A stretch of 33,739 nt of DNA, taken from positions 1 through 33,739 of the IMG/VR virus record IMGVR_UViG_3300016457_000480, one strand, 5' to 3'. The notes under the pieces were generated by a model. It was not told the origin of the DNA. It saw nothing but the letters and a program-made list of their open reading frames with translations, and made no database searches. Below, one piece after another: positions 14,610 through 23,024 of the stretch. This DNA comes from a virus. The stretch's first letter is position 1. Every line of letters begins with the position of its first letter. The translations under genes and the position numbers were made by a program.

Positions 14610-15864
14610 TTTCTGCATACGAATTAAATCCCATCTGTTCCATTTGTAAAAGTGCTAATTTATATTGCCACAATGTATCATATCCACAGTAAGTAAGCAC
14701 CTCGTCCTCCCCGTATTTTTTAATAAACTCAAAAATTCTATTCACTGCATTTGCATTATTTTTTTCTACACCTTCTAAATATGGGGCAATGTGAGAATCG
14801 TAATCGCAAACCCCAAAATTCACATACGTTTGAAACTTCAATCCAGTAATTCCAGGACGATTATCAAGTATATGTGCAGCCTGCAAAGAATCCCACTTCC
14901 AATTTTTTATGATTGTTCTTAGTCGAACTTCTGCCCAAATATGTTCAAAAACCATATTATGCGCCATTTTACCAATGTGTGGGGCAATAAATAATTTTCG
15001 TATTTTATCTTTTACTTCCCTACTTTTTGGCAGCATAAACACATTACAATGATTTGGCGATGGGGCAATTGACATACAAACTAATCTATGCCCAATTGCG
15101 TGTGGCTTCAGTCCAGTCGTCTCGAAATCGATTGAAAGTAAATCTGTTGTTCTTCGTGTAAAATTTAATATATGGGATAACTCTTTTTCGTCTTTTATTA
15201 TATTGATCTGACTCTTTTTATTTTCTGGAAATGGGGCATCTAAACAATCCAACGCCCTCTTTAAGTCCTGTAAATATATTGTAATAATTGCTGGCATCTT
15301 TTCCGCCATTCGATTTACATAGGACGGGTGAAGTGCAGGACAAAGCCATGTTTTAAAGTCTTGATCTGGAATTGTCCAGCCTCTCCATTTTGTTATTCCC
15401 CCAAGATTCTTTTTCCAGCGGTGTCCAATAACAGACTTTACTGCCTCTCCACCTGCTAGAATAATCAATTTTGGTTTATATTGTTCAATCGCTTTTAGTA
15501 CTCGTTTTCTACAACAAGCAATTTCGTAGTCCGTTGGTTTTCTATTTGTACCATCTTCATCCACTGGACGACAATTCGTTGCATTCAAACTGACGCAATC
15601 TCTGAATAAATCAATTCCCAATGAAGCGAGTGAATCTTGCTTTCTTTTTCCTGCTTTCCCTTGCCAGGGCTTTCCTTTTCGATCTTCTTCTTCTCCGGGT
15701 GATTGGCCTATTATCATTATTCCCTTTTCGAATTTACCATAAGGTTTGATTTTCGGATGCAATAAATTTCGATAAAGTCCGCAAGAAGCACAAGACAATG
15801 GTTTTCCCGTCTTGTTTCCAGATGTGTCCTTAAATTTAGCTGCGTTAAAAAAGGTCTGAATCAT
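14596..15864 (-). CDS. Family 4-type uracil-DNA glycosylase fused to a DnaQ/PolA-type 3'-5' exonuclease
   Basis: Two domains in 422 residues. Residues about 20-205 are a uracil-DNA glycosylase-like domain: CASCGLY (first Fe-S cysteines, 25 and 28), GQSPGEEEDRKGKPWQGKAG (catalytic motif 1, 53-72), cysteines near 117 and 175, and CPALHPSYVNR (motif 2). Residues about 222-422 are the proofreading exonuclease: DFETTG (246-251), AHNMVFEHIW, WDSLQAAHILDN and YCGYDTLWQYKL give the DEDD-type acidic residues. The exonuclease matches the one normally in front of the PolA polymerase domain, which here lies about 4 kb away as its own gene. The fusion suggests coupling of uracil removal and proofreading. 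It starts with an ATGA overlap with the DUF1937 gene. Confidence 0.85.
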   Translation of the reverse strand: MIQTFFNAAKFKDTSGNKTGKPLSCASCGLYRNLLHPKIKPYGKFEKGIMIIGQSPGEEEDRKGKPWQGKAGKRKQDSLASLGIDLFRDCVSLNATNCRPVDEDGTNRKPTDYEIACCRKRVLKAIEQYKPKLIILAGGEAVKSVIGHRWKKNLGGITKWRGWTIPDQDFKTWLCPALHPSYVNRMAEKMPAIITIYLQDLKRALDCLDAPFPENKKSQINIIKDEKELSHILNFTRRTTDLLSIDFETTGLKPHAIGHRLVCMSIAPSPNHCNVFMLPKSREVKDKIRKLFIAPHIGKMAHNMVFEHIWAEVRLRTIIKNWKWDSLQAAHILDNRPGITGLKFQTYVNFGVCDYDSHIAPYLEGVEKNNANAVNRIFEFIKKYGEDEVLTYCGYDTLWQYKLALLQMEQMGFNSYAETLNF

Positions 15865-16190
15865 TTGTCTATAAAAAGAACTGGCTTATTTAAGGTTTTT
15901 GCAATCTCAATTTCTGCGTTTATGCCTTTGGATTCTTCCCATCCCAAAAGCTTCAAAATCCATATCTCGTCTACCCATTTGATATATTCAGTATCGTATT
16001 TCTTCCAAAATTTCCAGTCCTTTGGCAACGAACACTGAATTGCTATAGGATGATTGTGTATTATAGGGGAATAAACAAAATAACCTTGCTTCATTAATTC
16101 TCCTGCTTTTTTACAAACATCAATAAAACGCTGATGTCTAATTATTGCATCCTTATGTGTGTAAGGACTTGCTAGGTATACTTTCTTCAT
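15861..16190 (-). CDS. DUF1937 / nucleoside 2-deoxyribosyltransferase-like protein
   Basis: Begins MKKVYLASPYTHKDAIIRHQRF and contains GYFVYSPIIHNHPIA, DEIWILKLLGWEESKGINAEIEIA and KPVLFID. This is the pattern of DUF1937 and the related nucleoside deoxyribosyltransferase fold (xVYLASPYS ... Y/F-SPI ... W-SxG...E). Members may act on nucleosides or nucleotides; exact substrate unknown. At 109 residues it is a complete domain. The start codon directly follows the stop of the methyltransferase. Confidence 0.75.
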   Translation of the reverse strand: MKKVYLASPYTHKDAIIRHQRFIDVCKKAGELMKQGYFVYSPIIHNHPIAIQCSLPKDWKFWKKYDTEYIKWVDEIWILKLLGWEESKGINAEIEIAKTLNKPVLFIDK

Positions 16191-18275
16191 TTATATATTC
16201 AATTTTCTTTGTTCTTGTTTTTCAGCTTGTTTAAGATTTCGCACCATTATTCGATAATACGCTTTTTTTAATTCTATCCCAATAAATTTACGTTTCCTTC
16301 GGATTGTTTCATACCCCTCAGATCCAATACCACCGAATGGGGATAAAACAATATCTCCAGGATTTGTCCACAGTTCAAGACAACGTGCAATTACATCTAA
16401 TTGTAAAGGACAATTTTTAACAATCGCCCCTTCTGCTGTAAAAGATTCATCTTCATCGACACTAATATCCCAAACTTCTGATTTCCCTTTTTCTTCAATC
16501 TTTCTCACCTTTTTCCAGGCGCCATCTTCCCCAATCCAACCAGATTGTCGATATCCTTTTGAATTGCGAAATGCGAAAACCCAATCTTGAGAGGTATTAA
16601 CGATGCGGCCTTGAATTACACACTTTCCTTCAGGTCTTCCAGCATAAACACTTGCAACAAATCCTCTTGCCCTTTGAACTATCAACTCCATTCCAAGAAG
16701 AAGGGCGCGCGAGATCGACGAAGCAGTCCAACGATCACATTTTTTTACATAGTGCCCATCAGCAGAAAGATAACCAGACAAAAGAGATTCTGCCCCTTCT
16801 TGTGACAATGTAACAGCTTCTCCTGGAAGTTTCTTATTTGCAGCACCATTTCCACAACGATTGAGAACGTCTCTAACATCATGTCTAAGTTCCTTGAGCG
16901 CTATTTGACATGCAGTGTGTTTAGCTACATAACCAGCATGCTTTCCAAGACGTTTGATTAACGATTCAACCTCATCATAAGAGCAAGATATAAAAAATTG
17001 CCCCATTCCTCCTCGCTTCCCACTGCGGTGATGGCCTCCTCTATGTCCATCTCCAAGCCAACGTCCAACAATCCACCATTCATCAGATGTTAGAAGAGAA
17101 TTTTCTATCGGTGGCAATTTCAAATTTAGATAACCGCCTTTTGTATTGCGTGCTGGAACCCACATAGGATCATTTTTCATTGCAGAAGATTTTTCTTTAA
17201 ATGCACTCCCTTTCATTCCTGGCCATCGACCTTTTCCTATAGGGCTACGAAACCAAAACTCATGTTCAGGTGTAACCCGCAAATCAGCAACACCATGAGC
17301 ACATATTAAAATAATAGGTTTTATTCCATTGCATTTTTTCCCTGTAACAGCTCTCCATCTGCCTTTATGCGTTAATACAAAATCTCCAATTTCAATATTT
17401 TCAATTGGAACATATCCCTTTTGCCTTGTGAGAACTAACGCCCCAGAAGCCAAACATATATGTCTCTCATCATCCTTTTCACGGGCCTGTTTAATATTTA
17501 ATGTATTTCCTTGACGAATATCCATCCATACAGGGGAAGCGTATCGTTGCCATACATGATGACTATATTTATTTTTTGCTGGATTATCATTTTTCGGGTT
17601 TGATGGTTCCTCTCTTTCCCCTATGTATTCTTCAAATCCACGTCCATGCGGAATTGGTTCTGGATTGTTTCCTGGTTTTACTACCGAAATAATATAATCT
17701 GCCCCTCCTGCGCCACATCTTGTTGAATCTTTGCTGATTTGTTTATGGGCAAGTCTTAATGCTTTTGTTCTGACTGCTTCAAGCAAGGGATCTTTCCAAA
17801 TAGTAATTCTTGGCGAATGATAAATAAATCCCACTGCCTCAAACTTTCGAAGTAATTTTCCGGGGAAATCTTTTGCCCCCATATATCCGTCCCGTTCTTT
17901 CATAGCGGGAATATCAGAACAATGAAAACTCAGCACCCTTCCTGGTAATAGTACTCTATATAATTCTGGGATGAGAAATTCAAAATGATCATAGAACTCT
18001 TCATCTGTCGAATTCCCCATATCATGTGCAGATGCTGAATATGTAAAAAGAGAACTAAAAGGAGGGGAAAAGATCGAGTAATGAATTGAATTAGATGGAA
18101 TCCCTTTCAAAACTTCAACGCAATCCCCATGATAAGCGCTCCATTTATCCGTAATTACTTGATGAATAACTCTTGGGAGAAACCTATCCTTTTTTGATTT
18201 CTCGCTATATAATTTTGCTTTTGCTTCTTTTAGTCTTTGTTGATAGAATTCAATTTCGTTTATTATCTGATCCAT
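16191..18275 (-). CDS. Site-specific DNA methyltransferase (N6-adenine/N4-cytosine), interrupted by an intein
   Basis: The enzyme transfers a methyl group from S-adenosylmethionine to an exocyclic amine of DNA. Catalytic motif IV is SPPF at residues 70-73; the AdoMet motif I is SPFGGIGS near 645-652, after the intein. The order (catalytic motif first, AdoMet motif last) is that of beta-class enzymes. The N-extein ends DDERHI and the C-extein begins CPLQLDVIARCLELW, a strongly conserved stretch of this family. Without the 348-residue intein the protein is about 346 residues. It overlaps the SNF2-like helicase upstream, and no restriction endonuclease is seen, so host-restriction evasion or phage DNA marking is likely. 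Confidence 0.9.
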   Translation of the reverse strand: MDQIINEIEFYQQRLKEAKAKLYSEKSKKDRFLPRVIHQVITDKWSAYHGDCVEVLKGIPSNSIHYSIFSPPFSSLFTYSASAHDMGNSTDEEFYDHFEFLIPELYRVLLPGRVLSFHCSDIPAMKERDGYMGAKDFPGKLLRKFEAVGFIYHSPRITIWKDPLLEAVRTKALRLAHKQISKDSTRCGAGGADYIISVVKPGNNPEPIPHGRGFEEYIGEREEPSNPKNDNPAKNKYSHHVWQRYASPVWMDIRQGNTLNIKQAREKDDERHICLASGALVLTRQKGYVPIENIEIGDFVLTHKGRWRAVTGKKCNGIKPIILICAHGVADLRVTPEHEFWFRSPIGKGRWPGMKGSAFKEKSSAMKNDPMWVPARNTKGGYLNLKLPPIENSLLTSDEWWIVGRWLGDGHRGGHHRSGKRGGMGQFFISCSYDEVESLIKRLGKHAGYVAKHTACQIALKELRHDVRDVLNRCGNGAANKKLPGEAVTLSQEGAESLLSGYLSADGHYVKKCDRWTASSISRALLLGMELIVQRARGFVASVYAGRPEGKCVIQGRIVNTSQDWVFAFRNSKGYRQSGWIGEDGAWKKVRKIEEKGKSEVWDISVDEDESFTAEGAIVKNCPLQLDVIARCLELWTNPGDIVLSPFGGIGSEGYETIRRKRKFIGIELKKAYYRIMVRNLKQAEKQEQRKLNI
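16413..17456 (-). other. Intein in the DNA methyltransferase with LAGLIDADG endonuclease
   Basis: Starts Cys274 (CLASGALVLTRQKGYVPIENI), contains the block B-like segment DLRVTPEHEFWFR, and ends EGAIVKN before Cys +1. Both LAGLIDADG motifs are visible as WWIVGRWLGDGHRGG and LLSGYLSADGHY. The penultimate residue is Lys instead of the usual His; some inteins tolerate this but often splice more slowly. 348 residues. Confidence 0.9.
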
Positions 18276-19645
18276 TTAGGTAACTCCATATCAACTTCCG
18301 GTTTGTATTCAACAAATGTTCTTTTCGTTTGTTTTAGTTCTTTTTTTGTTAAATCTTTCGTATGTTTAACCATATTTTGAAGCATTAGTTGTGCTTGTTT
18401 GTCTTTGCGTTGAATATTTTTAAGAACACCCCCCTCTCGTTCTTCAATAAAAATATGAATTTCTACTTTCTTCTTTTGTCCAAATCTCCATATTCTACGA
18501 ACTGCTTGGTAGAACTGTTCCCACGAATCATTTAATCCAATAAAAGCGGCTTTATTGCATATTTGCCAATTTACTCCGAGTCCTGCTATTTTTGGTTTTG
18601 TTATGATCCTTTTTATATCACCCGCGGCAAATCCAAGCATTCTGTCAACCTTTGTTGCATTAGAGTGTTTGCCCGCTATTTCAATTGCCCCATCAATCTT
18701 TTTTGTCATGGCTGCGCTTTCCGCATTCAAATTACACCAACATACCCAGCTATCCTTTGTTTTATTGATCAAGTTCGAAGCTGCATTACTTCTAACTTCT
18801 ACTGTTTCTTGTCTGACTTTTCGCCTTTCGTTTAGATCACTTGCTGGCATTAAAAGCAGTCGATTTTTTGGTTTTACTCTTGATTTAAGAATGTGCTCAT
18901 GATATTCTATATCAGGAAGTAAAAAATCCTTATCCTCAAACCCAATGTCAGAGGGTTTACTTATCATAACTGCCCAAGACGATACCCATTTCCAAAATAT
19001 ATTATCCTTTACATGCCCTTTTAATCTCCAGGTTCCTGTATCTTTTGTATCATTAATGAAGAAAGTAGCCAACATCTCTGAACGTGTCATTACTCCTAAA
19101 AACTCTGAATGGTTACCTAATTCGATATAATCATTAGGAGCCGGGGTTGCTGTACAGGCAAGACGATATGGAGTGGTTTGAAATGCGTTTATTATTTCAT
19201 TTCTTGTAGTCCCCGCAAAATTTTTCAGAATTCCTGATTCATCCAGGACTACTCCAATAAATTTATTCAAATCAAACTTATGTAATTTTTCATAGTTAGT
19301 AATGTTAATCCCGTTACAAACATCTGAATGAGAAGTACAAAGATTCACTTTAATATCAAATTTTTCCCCTTCCCCACAAGTCTGTTCCGAAACAGCCAAT
19401 GGAGCTAATATTAAAACAGGCTCCTTTTCTTTTTTATGGGTTTGATTTGCCCATTCAAGTTGTTGAAGTGTTTTTCCAAGTCCACAACTTTCAAACAAAG
19501 CAGCTCTGCCTCTATGGATAGACCACTGTGTTATTACTTTTTGCCAATCAAAAAGGGCGGAGTTCAATTCTGATAATGAAATTTGAAATCCACTCTTTTG
19601 GTCAACAATTTGCTTCGTTTCAAGGAACTCTTTGTATTTATTCAT
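18263..19645 (-). CDS. SNF2-type superfamily 2 helicase/ATPase
   Basis: Translocates on or remodels DNA using ATP. Motifs: QKVITQWSIHRGRAALFESCGLGKT (Q-like region and Walker A, residues 53-59), PVLILAPLAVSEQT (Ia), VVLDESGILKNFAGTTR (motif II with DESG in place of DEAH), LACTATPAPNDYIELGN (III), and late motifs GLGVNWQICNKAAFIGL and QAVRRIWRFGQKKKV (V and VI, Q..R..R.GQ). Start taken at the ATG inside the end of the sliding-clamp gene; a TTG four codons earlier is the alternative. It overlaps the methyltransferase gene, as such helicases often do in phages. Confidence 0.86.
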   Translation of the reverse strand: MNKYKEFLETKQIVDQKSGFQISLSELNSALFDWQKVITQWSIHRGRAALFESCGLGKTLQQLEWANQTHKKEKEPVLILAPLAVSEQTCGEGEKFDIKVNLCTSHSDVCNGINITNYEKLHKFDLNKFIGVVLDESGILKNFAGTTRNEIINAFQTTPYRLACTATPAPNDYIELGNHSEFLGVMTRSEMLATFFINDTKDTGTWRLKGHVKDNIFWKWVSSWAVMISKPSDIGFEDKDFLLPDIEYHEHILKSRVKPKNRLLLMPASDLNERRKVRQETVEVRSNAASNLINKTKDSWVCWCNLNAESAAMTKKIDGAIEIAGKHSNATKVDRMLGFAAGDIKRIITKPKIAGLGVNWQICNKAAFIGLNDSWEQFYQAVRRIWRFGQKKKVEIHIFIEEREGGVLKNIQRKDKQAQLMLQNMVKHTKDLTKKELKQTKRTFVEYKPEVDMELPKWIR

Positions 19646-20657
19646 TACAAAGCACAATTGCGTGTTTAAACGCTTTACTGGAAAATAAAATTAGTTGTTC
19701 TCCTACCACACAAGCAGTGGTTTCCTTTAGTATTTGTTGTAGAAAAATGGGATTAATAACAAAATTGATTTCCTTTTTCACTGTGTTTGAAACACTCATC
19801 TTTTCTTTTATCCATCCAGAATCCCCTTGACCTGAAACAGTTAGTCTTTTCCCTTTAATATTAATTTGTACCTCTTGATCTAACGGGGTCTCTCTCTTTG
19901 CAAATATTTCTGAGCGTTCAAGCACTTCCCCCATTTCTGAAGGAAAGTGGATTTTTTCCCCTGAAACATTTAAATTTTCTTCACAAGCCTCTACTGGAAA
20001 CTCGCCTTCTATTGTTCTAAAGGAGAATAAAATTCCATCTTCCCCTTTAAAATGTATCCAATTTGGTTTTACTTGATAATGACTAAAATTGTACTTAACC
20101 AGCTCATTGATTATCGTTGCGGGAATAGAAAATCCCTGTTTTATTCCTGCAACGTTTGCTTTTGATATGCGATAACTATCTGAAGCATACACGGCTTCTT
20201 TCGATTCACTGCAATGTAAACAAGTCAGAATTGGACGGGACATATCTCTTGAAGCGGTAAACACACACAATTTTAAAGCAGAAAATAATTCTTTCGGTAC
20301 TTCCTCCCAATTATCGCCCATTTCGTCTATTTCATCTAAGGGAAGATTAATCTCACTTTGCAACTTAATTCCAGCAATGATTTTTTTGCCTGTAATCCGA
20401 ATTTCATTTTCCTCTTGAGTAAGTTCAATTTCATCATCTTTTTTTGTTTTGATTTTGTTTAGAAGTGAATAAAATTCTTCTGCGCGAACGGCCCCTTCAA
20501 TTCCAATATCAATAGGATATGAAACACTGATTTCATCATTGAAAGTAACAACTCGATTTTTCATAAAGGCAAAAGATGTTGATTGCTCAATTAGATCTTT
20601 ATGTGCAAGTCCTGGTTTTACAGCCTCAAGTGCTTTTAGTATTTCCTGTTTTTTCAT
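19638..20657 (-). CDS. DNA polymerase sliding clamp, DnaN-like
   Basis: The 339-residue product shows the three-repeat pattern of bacterial beta clamps: an N-terminal domain with SVSYPIDIGIEGAVRAEEFYSLLNKI, a middle domain (LKLCVFTASRDMSRPILTCLHCSESKEAVYASDSYRISKANV) and a third domain ending FINPIFLQQILKETT-like and QLILFSSKAFKHAIVLCNE. It would tether the phage polymerase to DNA and works with the clamp loader at 6954-7892. AAGGAAG precedes the ATG. Divergent, so identification rests on overall layout and the YASDSYRIS piece. Confidence 0.8.
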   Translation of the reverse strand: MKKQEILKALEAVKPGLAHKDLIEQSTSFAFMKNRVVTFNDEISVSYPIDIGIEGAVRAEEFYSLLNKIKTKKDDEIELTQEENEIRITGKKIIAGIKLQSEINLPLDEIDEMGDNWEEVPKELFSALKLCVFTASRDMSRPILTCLHCSESKEAVYASDSYRISKANVAGIKQGFSIPATIINELVKYNFSHYQVKPNWIHFKGEDGILFSFRTIEGEFPVEACEENLNVSGEKIHFPSEMGEVLERSEIFAKRETPLDQEVQINIKGKRLTVSGQGDSGWIKEKMSVSNTVKKEINFVINPIFLQQILKETTACVVGEQLILFSSKAFKHAIVLCNE

Positions 20658-20678
20658 TTTGATCTTCCTTATCTATTA

Positions 20679-20819
20679 TTATTTTCCAAGTAGCTTTTCT
20701 AAAAGGCAAAGTGGATATATATATATATCATAGTAAGATAAAAGCAAGTGAGAATGCTTACTTACAGTTTGTGTTAGTTTTAAACCATGTGATCCCAATC
20801 CTGCTAGATATATTTTCAT
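20679..20819 (-). CDS. Mini-ORF repeating the DpdA N-terminus, copy 3 (46 aa)
   Basis: Begins MKIYLAGLGSHGLK and contains HLLLSYYD, matching the MKIYLAG...LISYYH beginning of the DpdA-like protein. The ATG overlaps the stop of copy 2 as ATGA. After the motif the frame runs through TA-repeat sequence (DIYIYPLC), so the tail has no relation to DpdA. Could be a small functional protein or a decayed gene copy. Confidence 0.5.
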   Translation of the reverse strand: MKIYLAGLGSHGLKLTQTVSKHSHLLLSYYDIYIYPLCLLEKLLGK

Positions 20820-20974
20820 TGTTTCTCTTTCTGGACAGTTTTAAAAACATGATCACATTCAAATTGCTTTTTTATTATATGATAATAACTCAATAATCGT
20901 CTGGGAATATTTAACATTCCTCTCTCTCTCCATGCTTCATTTCCGGGAGCTGTCGTTGCTAAATAAATCTTCAT
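20816..20974 (-). CDS. Mini-ORF repeating the DpdA N-terminus, copy 2 (52 aa)
   Basis: Begins MKIYLATTAPGNEAW and contains RRLLSYYHIIKKQF, again the DpdA N-terminal pattern, with an AGGACA site upstream. It stops at residue 52, before the region of the catalytic DSGAFS motif of DpdA. It is followed by copy 3 with an ATGA overlap, which argues that translation is maintained. Confidence 0.55.
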   Translation of the reverse strand: MKIYLATTAPGNEAWRERGMLNIPRRLLSYYHIIKKQFECDHVFKTVQKEKQ

Positions 20975-21004
20975 TATTGTTTTGTCCTGTTTCGATATAT
21001 TTTA

Positions 21005-21127
21005 TCAACTGTTTCTCTCTCTCTCTCTTGTATGATAATAACTAAGAAGTCTTGAGAAAGCATTACTATTGGTTAAAGCATCCCCTTGACTTGGTTCAAG
21101 TAGCCATGTTGCCAGATATATTCTCAT
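21005..21127 (-). CDS. Mini-ORF repeating the DpdA N-terminus, copy 1 (40 aa)
   Basis: Begins MRIYLATWLLEPSQ and contains FSRLLSYYHTRER. Its ATG overlaps the dpdA stop (TAATG), so it is translated by coupling if real. The end is an RERER run encoded by a GA repeat. Homologous only to the first 30 or so residues of DpdA. Confidence 0.52.
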   Translation of the reverse strand: MRIYLATWLLEPSQGDALTNSNAFSRLLSYYHTRERERNS

Positions 21128-22158
21128 TAGAATAATGCTTTATTTCTATTCTTGTTTTTAAATGCCCAAGGCCACTTTGGCATCGATTTTTCAAGATCCA
21201 AAAAATAAATGACGTTTAATTCGTCTCGAAGTTGATACTGATTGGATATTCCTGGTTCTTGGATAATTTCTAATGAACGTTTACTATTTTTGTCTTTTGG
21301 TTTCTTCTTCGCCCAACGCTCATTTTCTTTAAGCACGTAAGATTGTTTGACTTGTGCAAATACAGACTTTCCTAATTTATATCCTTTTTCGTGGATATAG
21401 TTCAGAACAATCTGCTTTTGTATTGGGGAAAGTGTTTCTATGTGTTTTCCAGCTTCTTTTGTGTTTGGACTTCTATTTGAAACCGAGATCTTCCAAGAAT
21501 TTTCATTGTATATCCATTGTCCATTCTTGAAACGGGGAACGTAAATAGAACCCAATCTTCCTGTTACAACCCATGAAGTAGAATCAACAGAATACCAAGG
21601 ATAACGAAACATAAGTTGAAGGGAAGTGAGACCAAATCCATGTACTTTAACTTTAGGAATTCCGTTAGAACTACAAAGATAATTAGAGAACAAATTATCT
21701 AACCACAATATTAAATTTGTAGACGAGACAGGTACCATTCCGCCTAAAGCGATATATTTATATCCCCGCTTTAAGTACCGATTTAACCACTTTACAGGCT
21801 CTCCATAATGGAAAACGGGCAATGGAGAAAGGCATGCTCTTTCCATTATCATTTGGTTCTGCCATGTTCTCCTAACGTCTTTTATCGAATCTAAATTAGC
21901 ATGCACATCAATAACATTCTGATGTTTTTTAATAAAATTAATATAATCATAAATATCAATCTCAATTCCTTGTGACCATGCGGAAAAGGCGCCTGAGTCA
22001 AGAAATAAATCTACTTTTTTGTTTTTCATGAGAATTGTCCGCCATAAATGGAATCCAAATCCTTCGTTTTTCAAATGATAGTATGAAATTAAACGAGGAT
22101 GATCTATAGCAATATCCGTTTCTTTGTCGACGCTACTGCCCGCTAAATATATTTTCAC
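21127..22158 (-). CDS. dpdA: DpdA-like DNA 7-deazaguanine transglycosylase (TGT fold)
   Basis: DpdA enzymes exchange guanine in DNA for preQ0 by a tRNA-guanine transglycosylase-like reaction. The TGT-type signatures are visible: MKIYLAG start, VDLFLDSGAFSAW (nucleophile/general acid Asp region, 54-59), DVHANLDSI, YIALGGMVP, KVHGFGLTS and YSVDSTSWV. The start is GTG, overlapping the folE stop. At 343 residues with a basic C-terminus (KKKPKDKNSK) it fits phage DpdA proteins. Its position in one operon with queD, queE, queC and folE makes a DNA rather than tRNA substrate likely. The subtype cannot be decided by eye. Confidence 0.86.
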   Translation of the reverse strand: MKIYLAGSSVDKETDIAIDHPRLISYYHLKNEGFGFHLWRTILMKNKKVDLFLDSGAFSAWSQGIEIDIYDYINFIKKHQNVIDVHANLDSIKDVRRTWQNQMIMERACLSPLPVFHYGEPVKWLNRYLKRGYKYIALGGMVPVSSTNLILWLDNLFSNYLCSSNGIPKVKVHGFGLTSLQLMFRYPWYSVDSTSWVVTGRLGSIYVPRFKNGQWIYNENSWKISVSNRSPNTKEAGKHIETLSPIQKQIVLNYIHEKGYKLGKSVFAQVKQSYVLKENERWAKKKPKDKNSKRSLEIIQEPGISNQYQLRDELNVIYFLDLEKSMPKWPWAFKNKNRNKALF

Positions 22159-23024
22159 TTAACTAATCGCATCAATTCTTGTCTTGCTGCCCTTCCAGCA
22201 GAAGTATCTTCGATAAATACGCCTTTAAGACTAGAAGTAATCATTGTGGATTGCTGCTTAGCGATTCCTCTCATTCTCATGCACATATGAACCGCCTCAA
22301 TAATACATGCGGCTCCTTGTGGACGTAGATATCGCATCAAAGTATCTGTTACTTGTTCTCCAATTCGTTCTTGTATTTGCATTCGTCGAGCAAATACTTC
22401 TAACAGTCGTGCTAATTTAGAAATTCCGATTACTCGTTTACTTGGAATATAGGCGATGTGTGCTTTACCAAAAAATGGGAGCAAATGATGTTCACACATT
22501 GAAAAGAGTTCGATATTTTTAAGAAGAACAATTTGATCACATCCATCGGAATTAAATGTAGTGAATAACTTGTCAGGAGATTGTGCGTATCCAGCAAATA
22601 GCTCGTCCCAGGAACGAACGATACGATTTGGCGTTTCTTTGAGTCCTTCTCGTTCTGGATCTTCTCCAATGTATTGAATTTGCCGAACAATGTTATCTTG
22701 TATGGAATCCATGCCTTCAGGATGGTTCTTTTCCCATGGGAAAACAATCCAAGAAGAGTCCTTCATTTTTTGTTTGTTATAAAGACAAACAAATTTGGTG
22801 TTTGGAAATCTTTTCTTATATATTTCTTGAGTACGTCCAGAATCTATTAGATCATCTAATATCACATCTGCTTTAATTGGATCGTGGGTTACTTTTGCTC
22901 GTGTTAAAAATGCTGTAGCAATCATTCCCCCCTTTGGCACTCCATAAATGGTTATATTTGGTTGATCGAACCGTGTAAGAGATTGAAAGATTTGTTCCCA
23001 TGTTATGTTCGTTGTTTTATTCAT
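22155..23024 (-). CDS. folE: Phosphoribosyltransferase-like domain fused to GTP cyclohydrolase I
   Basis: Residues about 108-289 are GTP cyclohydrolase I, first step of preQ0 synthesis: IGEDPEREGLKETPNRIVRSW, FSMCEHHLLPFFGKAHIAYIP (zinc Cys and His), VIGISKLARLLEVFARRMQIQER, and AVHMCMRMRGIAKQQSTMITSS (second zinc Cys). Residues 1-100 are not part of GTP cyclohydrolase: they hold YGVPKGGMIATAF and ADVILDDLIDSGRT, the flexible loop and PRPP-binding loop of phosphoribosyltransferases. The fusion implies a purine-salvage or nucleobase-handling step linked to the pathway. Start and stop overlap the neighbouring genes by four bases. Confidence 0.9.
   Translation of the reverse strand: MNKTTNITWEQIFQSLTRFDQPNITIYGVPKGGMIATAFLTRAKVTHDPIKADVILDDLIDSGRTQEIYKKRFPNTKFVCLYNKQKMKDSSWIVFPWEKNHPEGMDSIQDNIVRQIQYIGEDPEREGLKETPNRIVRSWDELFAGYAQSPDKLFTTFNSDGCDQIVLLKNIELFSMCEHHLLPFFGKAHIAYIPSKRVIGISKLARLLEVFARRMQIQERIGEQVTDTLMRYLRPQGAACIIEAVHMCMRMRGIAKQQSTMITSSLKGVFIEDTSAGRAARQELMRLVK

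Noticed and set aside
20717-20732. TA dinucleotide run as a regulatory element
   Set aside because: It lies inside a mini-ORF and is explained by low-complexity AT sequence.
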